Positions 34,236-44,841 of a DNA stretch of 64,000 nucleotides are shown piece after piece. The stretch covers positions 4,774,001 to 4,838,000 of the forward strand of contig JAJTUQ010000004.1 in the NCBI GenBank assembly GCA_021399445.1, in the 5' to 3' direction. The stretch comes from Xylogone sp. PMI_703. Taxonomy: Eukaryota > Ascomycota > Leotiomycetes. The translations under genes and the position numbers were made by a program. Each line of letters opens with the position of its first letter. Within the stretch, counting starts at the first letter, position 1. The notes under the pieces were generated by a model. The model made no database searches and had not been told where the DNA came from. It saw only the letters and a list, made by a program, of their open reading frames with translations.

Positions 34236-36031
34236 ATGATCCGCCAGCCTTGTGTGTGGGCCAGGAACCATCGAGTCATAGGAGGGGTCATAAAAAAGAA
34301 CATAGTATTCTCGCTGCCTCAGATGAAACGAACATACAGTTCCCTACAGAACACCTCAGAACTAGAGCCAGTTCCTAAAAGGTCAAGAAAAAGAATGGCA
34401 ACCACCACTATCAAACTCACAGATCGAGAAGCACAACTCCGAGACCTTTTGTTAGATGTTGCACGCTATATCGATGAGTCGAAGGAAATAAAAGACGAAA
34501 TAGAGCTCAGATTTGCTGGTGGATGGGTCCGTGACAAACTCCTTGGCATCCAGAGCCATGATATCGACACAGCTATTAACGCCATGACTGGCTACAGCTT
34601 CAGCATGAAAATGAAAGAGTATCTAAGCAGTGAAGAAAATATGAAGAAGCATTCAATCGAAGCAAATGATATAGGGAATCTTCATAAGATAGCAGCAAAT
34701 CCAGAGAAGTCAAAACATCTTGAGACAGTTACTACAAAGATCTTTGGGTTTGATGTTGACTTTGTCAATCTGCGGAAAGAAACATACTCGGAGGATAGCC
34801 GTAACCCCCAAATGGAGTTTGGTACTGCGGAGGAGGATGCATTGAGACGCGACGCTACTATCAATGCACTTTTCTATAACCTTCATACTGATCTTGTTGA
34901 AGATTTTACTGGAGGACTTCGAGACATGGACGCAAAACATATTAGAACGCCTTTAGATCCATACACGACATTCATGGATGACCCGCTAAGAGTATTGAGG
35001 CTTATAAGATTTGCAAGTCGCCTAGGTTTTGAAATTGATAAGGATTCTGAGATATCTATGAGCGATATGTCTGTCCAGCATGCACTTGAAGTCAAAATCA
35101 GTCGAGAGAGGGTCGGAGTCGAGCTCGAAAAAATGCTGAAAGGTAGGTTTGAGATGCATCAGGACCTATTGCTCTTATGACTGACAGAATAAGGCCCTGA
35201 CCCTCGTCGATCTCTACAAATTATTGATAGACTTCGACTGTATTCGACCATTTTTACGGATCCTACTAACAACGGACTTCCGCAACCGGCAACCTCCTCA
35301 TGGTCAAAAGCATATAACTGCGTAGAGCAACTTAAATCTAACGAAACTCCTGGTTCAATATATAGAGTGTTGGTTCGCTCTGATGATGCTAAATACCTCT
35401 CCTGGTTGCTTGCAGCCCTTGCACCCTGGGCAGGATTGCATCCTCCAGCAAAAGCTGGCGGCAAACTACCGGTGCCATATGCCACCGCTGTTGCAAGAGA
35501 AGGTATTAAGGCTGACAATAAAGTTTGCAACGTTGTTACTGGAGCACTTCGAAATTATGACGAGATCACCTCCTTCAAGGCAGCTGTAAAGGAAGATCGG
35601 CCAGTTATTCGTGAACGTGATACACTTGGTATGGCAATTCGACGGTGGGAATCCCAGGGTGGACATTGGAGGCTTCAAGTACTTTATGCCCTTCTTGTCG
35701 AAGTACTCAATTCTAGTTGTGGTAAGTGTCTGGAATGCGTTATACATGATTCTCATGCTAATCTCTACCAGTCACCGACCAGATTCTCAGCGAGTGGCAA
35801 ACATTTCTTGACCATTTGGATAAAATGGATATTATGGATGCTCCTTCAATAAAACCGCTGGTTGATGGAACGCGACTGACCAAGGATTTAAAAGCAAAAC
35901 CGGGCCCCTGGATGAAATCAGCTTTAGATATTTGCATGGCATGGCAACTCCGCAATCCTGACGAGCGAGATCCTAGTGAGGCAATCGAGAGTGTAAGGAA
36001 TAACAAAGAATTAAATGTACAATATGTGTAA
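34236..36031 (+). CDS. CCA1: CCA-adding tRNA nucleotidyltransferase
   Basis: Adds the 3' CCA to nuclear and mitochondrial tRNAs. Three exons: 34236..35142, 35194..35721 and 35772..36031. The introns are 51 and 50 nt, and the product is 564 aa from the first ATG. Class II catalytic motifs are intact: FAGGWVRDKLLG, then the metal-binding pair in HDIDTAI, then EEDALRRDATINALFYN, and DDPLRVLRLIRFASRLGF of the neck. In-frame ATGs occur at 34236, 34323 and 34395 (lengths 564, 535 and 511 aa). The first extension (MIRQPCVWARNHRVIGG) is basic and low in acid, like a mitochondrial presequence. The second segment holds the nuclear-signal-like PKRSRKR. Which start is used, and whether both are, cannot be read from sequence; yeast CCA1 uses several starts for dual targeting. 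Confidence 0.92.
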
Positions 36032-36375
36032 AGGTTACAACCGCGGTTTTATAGATATGATAGAGGGGCGCTGGTAGTCATATTAATCAGAATTAATGCA
36101 TTATTCAAGTTACTGTTCAAGTCTGTGAATGCTAAACGTAAATTTCTGCATGATTTCAGTAACACTACACAAGACCTCCGAATTTTTTCATATAAAAAAT
36201 TTGGCGAGTAATATCTGGTAGTATTGCGTTTATTGTGATGCATAGCTCTATATAGATGGACTTGCATGACGATGACAAAAGATATTCAGGCGAATCAGTT
36301 TAGTCTCCTACAATCGCATGCGAACTCAAAAGTTTAGCGAAACTCCTCTCAATGTAACAACTTCAAACCGACAAC
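36032..36375. other. Intergenic region CCA1-TTI2
   Basis: The 344 bp are AT-rich, with no gene. They should hold the 3' UTR of CCA1 and the promoter of TTI2. Confidence 0.5.
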
Positions 36376-38283
36376 ATGTTTTCGAAGAGTTTAGCGAAGG
36401 CTAGAGAAAGAGTCAAAAGTGACTGTCATAGTTCAAGAGATGTGGAGTTATTACCATTAGATTGTCCGCTTCCTAACCCCCTTCAAGAATGGGAGTTTTC
36501 GACTAATTTCTAGAAGGCTTACCAGAAAGTTATACGCTTCAACAGCTGTGTAGTAATGCGCAGGATGAAGCCTCAGGTAACAACATACGTGTAGGATATC
36601 TCGCATTAACTTTTATAAATTGTATGCTGATTAGATCTTCAATTCAAAGGATGAACTTGAGTGGCTTCTCATTTTTGCCAGTTCACTTGAGCATCCGGAA
36701 AGACTTGTTCGAGAGCAATTAGACAGCCAATACACTCGAAATTTATTGACTACAGTTTCAAGGCAAATGCTTCCCAATGGAGATATTGTCACTCTTGATG
36801 AGGCGCCAGAAGGTGTGCAATAATTCCAACTTCGCCAACTCCACTAACAATAATTTTAGACGACAAAAGCTCCGAAAGGAGCGCTGCTATTAGAGCTACC
36901 AAATATAAGGCAGAAGTATGCTTTAGGATTATAAACAGTCTATACTTTTTAAGTAAAGAGTCAGCACCAGTATTAGATCAAAACGTGCTGCTTTCAATAC
37001 TGGCTTTCACAGACCTAAGAGATCCGTGGATGACTGGAGTATCCAACGAGATCGCTTTACAAATTCTCCAACAATCAAAAGACCTCGTGTTAATTCCGGA
37101 ATTTATAATTGAATTTGTTCTCAAGAGCTTCCTTAGACCTCTATTTTTAAAATCAAAGCCGTCTACTATCACAGCAACAGGGCGTAAAGCCATGCCCTCA
37201 TCAGCGCCGCCAAAAAGATACGAGGCAGCAAGCGTTGATCGGTCAAATAAGCCGTGGAAATATGATAAACCATACGCAGTTACTATTCTTCGATGGGTAG
37301 TCCAGAATTCTTCTGTGAGCTCCCCGAAGCCTCGAAGGAATTTGTTTTGACTCTTGATATAGGCAGAGGTAACCCAACAATCTTGGAACCAATATATTCC
37401 ACCTTTGTTAACCCTTCTCGACGAAGGGAATAGTGAAATTCGTGCTAGAGGGCTTGAAATAGTAGTGGACTTTATTCCAAAATTTTCCACAAAGCTCCTG
37501 GATCAGACTGGGCTGGGAGATGTTATTGTTGATGCAATAATGCCTACATTGCTCTTCCTCCCAAATTTGACACCGGTTGATGAATCAATACGATTGCAAA
37601 AGCCAGCTTACGAGGCACTATATATCCTGGCAGATATCCAGTATCCGCAAGGCAGTGACAATATACCGGACGGAAAAGTAAAGCTATACTTTAGGATTTT
37701 GAGACACGGAGTTTTGCAGGCTTACGCACATTCTTACGAATACCCTCGGATTGTAGAAATTCTGCTACAACAAGTTCAGATCCTAGTGGACAGATTAAAG
37801 TTAAATGCTGTGAAGCAATTAAAGGCAAGTTATTGGACCAACAATCGTCAGTATTTTCTATCTGGCTGACTATTCCCAACTTAGGACCTTATGCCGATAT
37901 TTTCCTCCGTTCTGTCAGATCCATTTGGCACGTCTACCCCATCTGTTCTACTGGCAGGTATCAAATCATTACAAATTACAATTTTAAATTGCTGGCCAAG
38001 GATGAGTGAGACCAGTCATAGGATTGAGGCGATCAAGGCAATTACGCTATGCTGGGGTGCTGTTATTACAGATGAGAGAGAAAGCTCAATTATTCCGGAG
38101 GCGAAACAGCGGAATAAAGAGATAGGAAATATTAAAGAAGGACTGAAGTCTTGTGGGAGAATACTAGTGAAAGCGGTAGAAGGGAGGTTTGATATTGAGG
38201 CCGAGCTCCAACCGCTGCTACGAGCCGATCCTAGCCTGGTCGATGTATTCGGCGTAAATATTAGAGATAGTAAGAGTGAATGA
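36376..38283 (+). CDS. TTI2: Tti2-like subunit of the Tel2-Tti1-Tti2 complex
   Basis: Helical-repeat co-chaperone subunit that helps Hsp90 mature PI3K-like kinases (TOR, ATM, ATR). Supported exons are about 36514..36590, 36635..36812, 36860..37314, 37363..37824 and 37885..38283. The body is clearly Tti2-like: KDELEWLLIFASSLEHPERLV, then YAVTILRWVVQNSS, then SWNQYIPPLLTLLDEGNSEIR. The intron 37825..37884 uses a GC donor (AAG then GCAAGT). The N-terminus is unresolved. From ATG 36376 the frame reads CPLPNPLQEWEFSTNF and meets TAG at 36511-36513. The plausible continuation LEGLPESYTLQQLCSNAQDE lies in another frame. A stop-free alternative uses an intron from GTGGAG (about 36442) to TAG 36513. 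So there is either an unusual intron, an assembly indel or a real lesion. Confidence 0.75.
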
Positions 38284-39182
38284 ACGAATTCATAATAAAG
38301 TGGCCTGTATTTTAAGGAAATCACCAAATCTATTACTGGACGTGGATTGCGATGAATATCACTAAATACTAGGAAGGAGGTAGACAAATACCAAGCAAAT
38401 CTTCTCACCCAAATTTTTTCGGAACGTATATCACTCTGGTACGTGCATCTCGTGTTTGTATTAGATATCCGCACTGAATAGAACAATTAAATTATGACCA
38501 TGCTGCCCTAACTAAGATTTGAATTGACACTTGTATCCCCACAACCTGGCCGCTATCGTCTTAGAGAAGAATAATAGAGATTGCAATAACGCTTTAACTC
38601 TAGCGGGCTATCTCCAAATCAAAGCTCTTGACTACAGCTCAAGTATCTAAAAAGTCTATACGCACCTGTTATAGAGTTACTTAAAACTTATATGCATCCT
38701 TTTATGCTATCCTTTCCCTCTGAATGTAGCTGATTCCTTTCTATCAGGCTTGACCGTGAGTTGAGACTTATTATAAAAAGATTCGGAATAACAATTATTG
38801 AGTTAAAGTAGATTAAACTCATAAACTCATGTTTTTAGTCTGAGAGAGGCACTATGGATAGCTTGTTTAGAAGTCCAGGGCCTTTATTCTTCCGCATTAT
38901 TTTTAGAGGGCATTGTTTATAATTACGGTATATTAAAGCAGAAGTATTTACAAGTCAATCAGTTTTAGCATATGAAGATGCTCATCGGGTCGTGATCATG
39001 ATATACGAGAGATTATATAACACAGCTAAAACAGTATATTATGCGTAGTACTCGTGAATATATGTGACAATAGCGCAAACTAACATTCAAAAACAAGATG
39101 CCAACCAAGACAAAGTAAAATATGCAGAAAACTTTTAGAATAAATGGGCCAACCATAATTCTAGATAACACTTCCTCCGGGG
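38284..39182. other. AT-rich intergenic block
   Basis: About 900 bp with no gene. From about 38,490 to 39,160 the sequence is conspicuously rich in A/T and in TA steps, unlike neighbouring intergenic DNA. This could be an old repeat degraded by point mutation (RIP-like) or simply terminator and UTR sequence. Confidence 0.4.
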
Positions 39183-39948
39183 TTAGTATTCTGGATACCC
39201 CCAGGACTCTCTTGGACGTCCAGTTGCCGGGTTATGTGAGCCTCCAGTGTGTTTATCATAAGTATCGTAAGGATCGGAAGCCATGAACTGACCCCTGAAA
39301 TAGCGTTTAGTGCCCGAACTCTGTAGTCTTGGGGGTATGAGATTCAAGTAAAATACTCACCCATATCTCAAGTGCTCATCTAGAAACTCCTGCGCCGCCC
39401 CAATGGAGTTATCGGCGCCGTCCGTAGCCTCATGATGTCTCATCTTGGCGGCTGTGCTACTGTATGCATGGGGCCACTTCTTATCAAAGTCTCTCCGCAA
39501 GTCTCGGTGTCTATCATAAATAATCAGTCAATGCTAACACACAACTCCGAGGATTACTGACTCAGTTGCACTGTCTTTCCATCTACTTGCCACGGGAATA
39601 AGTTCCTCATGGTCCTGACGAGAAAGCCCCCTTGGGTAGTATATCTCTGGTCTATGGCTGAGGGTCTTTACAGCAGCTTTCCTTCGGTCACGCTCAGTGA
39701 TGTAAGTTGTTTGGTCATCCCCGTGACGCTTATCGGCAGCTTTGTAGCCATAATAATCGGATTTTTTATCATCATGCCAGGGATATGGATCTCGTTGGTA
39801 ACCGTCACCTACACATATGTAAGGAAACCGTCAAATAGAAGCTGTGTGTCTTACCCTGCACTCGACGGTGGTATTCCGTCTCGTCTCTGTAGTAGCTTCC
39901 ATCTCTATAGTACTTCCCATCTCGGTAAAATGGTCTACTATCAGACAT
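39183..39948 (-). CDS. Tyrosine/arginine-rich hypothetical protein (four exons)
   Basis: I do not recognise a family. Four exons on the minus strand join with consistent phases: 39948..39855, 39808..39562, 39510..39361 and 39294..39183, giving exactly 201 codons (200 aa). Donors are GTAAGA, GTCAGT and GTGAGT; acceptors are TGTAG, GATAG and TTCAG. The N-terminus has a YYRDG-type tandem (FYRDGKYYRDGSYYRDETEY). A hydrophilic middle follows (GDGYQRDPYPWHDDKKSDYY). The third exon is helical (HRDLRRDFDKKWPHAYSST, then GAAQEFLDEHLRYG), and the tail is GRPRESWGYPEY. There is no signal peptide or membrane segment, and the protein is probably cytosolic or nuclear. Four clean splices without a stop make a chance model unlikely. 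Confidence 0.65.
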
Positions 39949-40865
39949 AATGTTTGTAGAGGAGAGTGTAGGGTTTAAAATGGAGAATATTATTAGGATA
40001 ATGATGAATGATGTAGCACTGTGTGATTTACTTGAACACTCACATCCTTCGAGGAACTTGCTGCCATACTTATAGATTTGATCAAATGAGTATTCTTCTA
40101 AACCTGTATCTCCTTAAGATTAAGAGCGACCTAGTCCCGTAGGTCGTCGGACAAAGAGTACTACTGTTGGGTTTCAGGAGACACACAATACTTCCTCGTA
40201 GCCATTGAATTTGAGGTGTTAGATTCACACAGCCTCGATGGCTGCATACCGGTCTCTGAGACGAAACATATACCACCAACATTCTGATTGCAACCGGACT
40301 GAATATTAGTTTTCCCGCGAAATCATCTCTCGACGTAGCCAGACCGAGGCTGGAGTCGTTGGAATTTTGAGCGAGTTGCTTTCTGGATGCACAAAGGGTC
40401 CCACGAAATGTGCCTTCTTGCGGCACATAAAACGTGCCGCCGTCGAGAGTCGCATATTGTCTAATTAGTTTTGGTGTAGAGATATTTTTACGGTACTGAC
40501 AGATAGTCTCGCAGCTTTGTTTGAAAGTGTTGGTTGGTAGCCGCGCGCGAGGTGAGGTCGTCGTTCCGGGGTGCATGACCGCCACCAATCACTTCTTTGG
40601 TGTGCTCCTGGCGGCCGCCTCATCACACTCCTACATATGCGACTCTTCTTTGTCCGGCATGTAGAGGGCGAGAAAACGTTTTCAGAATTCCACATTGTCA
40701 AAAGTTCCGTGTCCATAAAAGAACCTTGAGATCACCTTTCATGTTTAAGCGACCTCCAGTATTCACCATCTATCCTCTCTTAGTTCCCCAAGAGTGGTGC
40801 CGCAATGCTCGATATCTGAATCTACGCTCTCACAATCATTGAATATTCACACTCTTTTGTTCAAG
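39949..40865. other. Intergenic region with an unassigned minus-strand frame
   Basis: These 917 bp contain a 168-codon minus frame (40588..40082) whose middle reads LDGGTFYVPQEGTFRGTL. I cannot assign it to a family or find splice partners, so I do not call it a gene. The rest should be promoters of the two flanking divergent genes. Confidence 0.35.
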
Positions 40866-42046
40866 ATGTCTCACAAAGCGTGTTTCGACGATTTGCCTAA
40901 CGAGTTGAAAGTGGCTATCCTTCTGCAGATGCACAATACCCCGACTTTGCAAGCCCTGGTTCGATCATCTCCATCTTACCACCAAGCGTATATTGGCCAG
41001 CGTCGTCTAATTCTATCTACGGTATTACTTCGTGATCTCCCGGTAGAGGTGCTTCCAGATGCCATCGCTGTCCAATATGCTTTCAAGATCCCATTTGACT
41101 CGCGAGAGCAACGCAAGAAAGATATCGAGTCCACTCTTTCGCAATACAAATCCCAACGGACGCCATCTGCACCTGATGCATTGGAAACCATAGAAATAGA
41201 TACACTCACATCATTAGCTCGGCTTCAGTCTGTAGTTGTCGACATTACCTCTGATTTCTACAAATCGGCACTCGCTTTATGTCCGTTCAGCAATGGGACC
41301 ATTGAGTCACTCTCTCATAATGAGAAACGCCGGATCTACCGCGCTTTATATCGGTTTGAACTTTATTGCGTTATATTTAACGAGCGCATGCGTTTATTTG
41401 ACAATGTCGATCAAACTATAATCTTCTTTTCTATGTTCAAACCATGGGAGATGGAGGAGTTGGCATGCGTCCGAGACTACATCATGAGATCGTATTTTGA
41501 GTTCCTGGAACAATGCGCTTCTGAACTTACAAGACTTCATCCATCAAAGGACTTTTATAAAGGTATTTATTCGTTACTTTTATCACATTTTCCTGAAGCT
41601 AATGGAGGTTGAAAGACTCATGGCGGTCGCAAAACGCAGAGTATTTCATGACGCTAGGCCTCTCATATCTGCGGCGCGTCATCCAAACACCTTCTGATAG
41701 CGAGAGAGCGCATGTTCTTGCAAATGATATTCGAACTAGCTACGGGTTCCTCATGCATGCTCTAGAGGTGGAACCATACGACTGGATGTATCAAACGGAG
41801 GCGTATGATGCTTACGCTGATGAAGAACCTCTTCATTTTGAGAGTGATGATGATGTTGAGGGTCCCAATGCAGCTTGGGCATGGGCTAATGGTTACAAGG
41901 CTGAGATATGGTATTTTCGACCTGGTAGGAAAAACGTAAGGAAATGGGCCTACGTAATGTGGGACGTTGATAGATTAAGACGGTGGAAGGTATTAGATAT
42001 GGATGTAAAGGAGGTAGAAAACCTGGGCAATGCACCAAAATCATAA
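40866..42046 (+). CDS. F-box-like hypothetical protein
   Basis: Exon 1 is 40866..41562, exon 2 is 41616..42046, and the 53-nt phase-1 intron (donor GTATTT, acceptor GAAAG) joins DFYK to DSWRSQNAEYF; 375 aa. The N-terminus (CFDDLPNELKVAILLQMHNTPTLQALVRSSPSYHQAY) has the LPxEL...IL...L..L..SSP pattern of fungal F-box-like domains, suggesting an SCF substrate adaptor. The rest is helical, acidic near ADEEPLHFESDDDVEGP, with no LRR, WD40 or Kelch repeats. Such F-box-like genes form large, fast-evolving families in filamentous fungi, so the substrate is unknown. The start ATG follows a CAAG context at 40866; an upstream frame opening exists but is not conserved-looking. Confidence 0.65.
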
Positions 42047-42696
42047 TGTAGCTGAAGAAGGTATTACCAATACTTCGCCCTGAATTATTGCTGCAGAGCA
42101 TATATGTCAGTTATTCGTGAAACATACGGTACTTCATCATAGCGCACACTTTTGCATCCTGATGTACACTATTTTCAATTGTAGAACTGGTATTGATTGG
42201 AGTAGATAACACTTGTGATACTAAGTGCTACAGCTAATATGTAGCGCTATGCCAAATTGCAATTCACATTATCATGTTGGCCTCTAAACAGGGATGATGT
42301 ATCTACCGCGCTACCTACGTTCCCGAGTCTATCTTAGTTTCATTTGAAAATGCGTTGTTGCTCAATGAAATAAACTTGTTGAAACACCAGTACTATTTTA
42401 TCGGAGTGCGCGAGACATGATGTTTCAATCTATATTTAAAGTGTTAAGAAGTCGAGTAGTGTAAGTCCGAGGTTTGGAGCCTTGATATTTCTTGATCTTC
42501 CCCTGAAATAGGGCCTGCATTTCCCGGTAAGTTCGAATGGGGATTGAGCCGGATTCTCGGTGCACCGTGAGCTTTGTTTCAGAGGTTAGACAAATGGATC
42601 CGAACAAAGAATGATGCTTAAGCTATGCAGTTATTTGGTAAATTCTGAATTGATAACTATTTCTATAAATACATGAAACATGGACCCGTAATTCTC
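42047..42696. other. Convergent intergenic region
   Basis: The 650 bp between the F-box-like gene (+) and the protoglobin gene (-) hold no gene that I can support, only short frames and AT-rich 3' UTR-like sequence. Confidence 0.45.
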
Positions 42697-43716
42697 TCAC
42701 ACTGTTGCATCTGTGCTAACCATCTTCTCGTCACTCATTGATAGTTTGCCCATACCAGTAGTCATGCCACTGAATGGACAACCACCGCCTAACGGGACAG
42801 ATGAAGAACTAGGTGCATTCTTTCCCTCTAGATTGTTGATCATATCGGCCTGCACACTATCCGACGAGCTCTCACCACCCTCGCTATCCTCATCGTACGC
42901 TAGTATCTTTTTACCATGGAGATATCCTTCTTTCTCAATGACGATTTCTTCGTCTTCGTCTTCTTCCTTAAACTCAGCGCCATCTTTCACATACCACTTA
43001 GCGAAGAGATCATTCTGAATCCAGATTACCTTGCTTAGGGCCTTAATCAGGGCCATCTTGCGTTGTAAAGGTAGCCGGGGATGGGAGAGGATTGCCTCAG
43101 TCAAAATATCTTGGATTAAAGAAAGGCAGGCGCCAATATGTATGTATTCAACATGGAGTGGATGAGCACGACCTAAGCCTACGTGCATCATTCTATACAA
43201 AAATAATCAATCAATATATGAAATGACAAGTGGTTCATATGATCTTGAGTCTTGACGTACCCAACTTTGTCTAAGTACTCCCAGAACTCCATCTGAGTTG
43301 GATCCGAACAGATCTTGTTGAGGTAGGCTCTTAAGAAGGCTTTTCGGTGCAAAAGTTGTGGGCTATTCTCATCTGGAACCTCATCCATGGGGCCTTCGAA
43401 GCTGGTACTTCGGGTCTCAAATGCTCGTGCTGTAATGTCATATTGGAGGAGCTTTCTGTAGACGATATTGACGATGGCAGGGATCAGGGCCTTGATGTAC
43501 TTGGCTCCGGTGACTAAAGCGTTTATATCTTCTGTTAATGGGAATAATTGTTAGACCATGTTGAAATTGCCAGAGTGTCACATATACAGAGTGATCTTAT
43601 GTAGACTTACGAGTGCTAAAGTCAAGAAAGCTATGCAGGTATTGTATTCGTGCATCAAGATTTGTGTAGAGTGACTTTCGATCAATGTGCTGGATTGGTC
43701 GCAAGACGGGACCCAT
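42697..43716 (-). CDS. Protoglobin / globin-sensor domain protein
   Basis: Three exons: 43716..43611, 43531..43261 and 43192..42697, introns 79 and 68 nt, 290 aa. The N-terminal about 195 residues follow the globin-sensor fold pattern: HIDRKSLYTNLDARIQYLHSFLDF, then INALVTGAKYIKALIPAIVNIVYRKLL, then QMEFWEYLDKVGMMHVGL and YIHIGACLSLIQDILTEAI. The His of MMHVGL (about H129, immediately after the second splice) sits where globin-coupled sensors have the haem-ligating proximal histidine. The C-terminal about 90 residues are acidic, then Ser-rich with a CPF motif, and carry no output domain. It may bind haem and sense O2 or NO, or scavenge radicals; that is family inference. The start fits MGPVLRPIQHID. 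Confidence 0.8.
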
Positions 43717-44841
43717 TTTGGGTGGTTTCCAGTGGGGCAAAGCTGGAGATTGCCTATAAATGGTGCCTGGGGGTGAGTCTAAACCTTCTCTGGATTTAAT
43801 GCCACAACAACCACAGATTTGTCACCTGGAACAACGCGATCGTGAATTGACACTTGAAGAGCATGGCCAGACCAGAATATGTTAGAAAAGAAGAATTTAG
43901 AGCTGCTTCCAGGTATAAAATAATTTACGAGAGCTACACTTCCCGAGGAGTGTTCGTCAAGTGGTGGTCTGATTAATGTACCTGGACAGTCCCCAGGGCG
44001 GCACTGCTGGGCACGCGCCCAGCTAGTCGTACCATATTACCGTCATTCGATACCGCTGGATTCTCAACCAATCTGCTACCTAAGGTTTTAATCCGCTTCC
44101 CAGTGGCTTTGGGAGCTTTAATCGCGCAATGATGAAGAAGCCAGACATGGTATCGTCTTGAAACTGTCCGCGGGCATTATGTGCTGGATTATTATACGTG
44201 CCGCGGGAGTGGTGAAGACGGCATTCGATAGCTGACTTGGAACTGGAGATTCGGAATACATGGATCCCCTCTTCATAATGGGCTCTATTCCGTAGCTCTG
44301 CCGTTTTGGTACAATTGGATAAAAGAATGTTCCTTGGTTTTGATCTTGACAGTGGCGTGAGAAGTCAGGGCCTCGAGAGTACCTGATGTTGGCTACTCAA
44401 CTATCTCTAAATACTGCCCGGGATGGGCTACTTCCCGGAAATTCATTTAACACTGTCACTCCAACCATACTGTAAACCTAATCAAATGTTTGATAGTGAT
44501 ACGGGTGTGAAGGGGACTGGGCAGTACTGTAACTGAAGAACTAAAGTGTCTCATCGTAACATTCAAGCGGTCCGGCCCGCTCCCGTTTTGCCCCTATCGG
44601 CCCTAACTGCAGCGTGATATGTTCCATCACACTATGATGATGAAGCTTTCATGCACATTTAGTTGGGTATACGTCGTAGCAAAGAGATTCATCACTTGTA
44701 GGCTCTCCAGACTTAATAAATATCAAAAGTCCCGTTCTAGCTACAATTATATACTCTCTGTAACTCAAGTTGAAGTATGTACGTTCTAGCAATGTGGTGG
44801 AACTATAAACTTTAAACACTGCTTAATAGATTACTTGGGTT
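43717..44841. other. Intergenic region
   Basis: About 1.1 kb without a supportable gene. The left part should contain the protoglobin promoter and the right end the 3' UTR of the transporter gene. Confidence 0.45.

Noticed and set aside
40082..40588. 168-codon minus frame containing LDGGTFYVPQEGTFRGTL
   Set aside because: The central part looks protein-like, but the ends do not. There is no signal peptide, no splice partner and no family I can name. It may be a decayed gene, which I cannot show.
42480..42560. Possible tRNA because of a GTTCGAAT box
   Set aside because: No matching A box, acceptor stem or cloverleaf could be formed around it. No tRNA gene was found in the window by eye.
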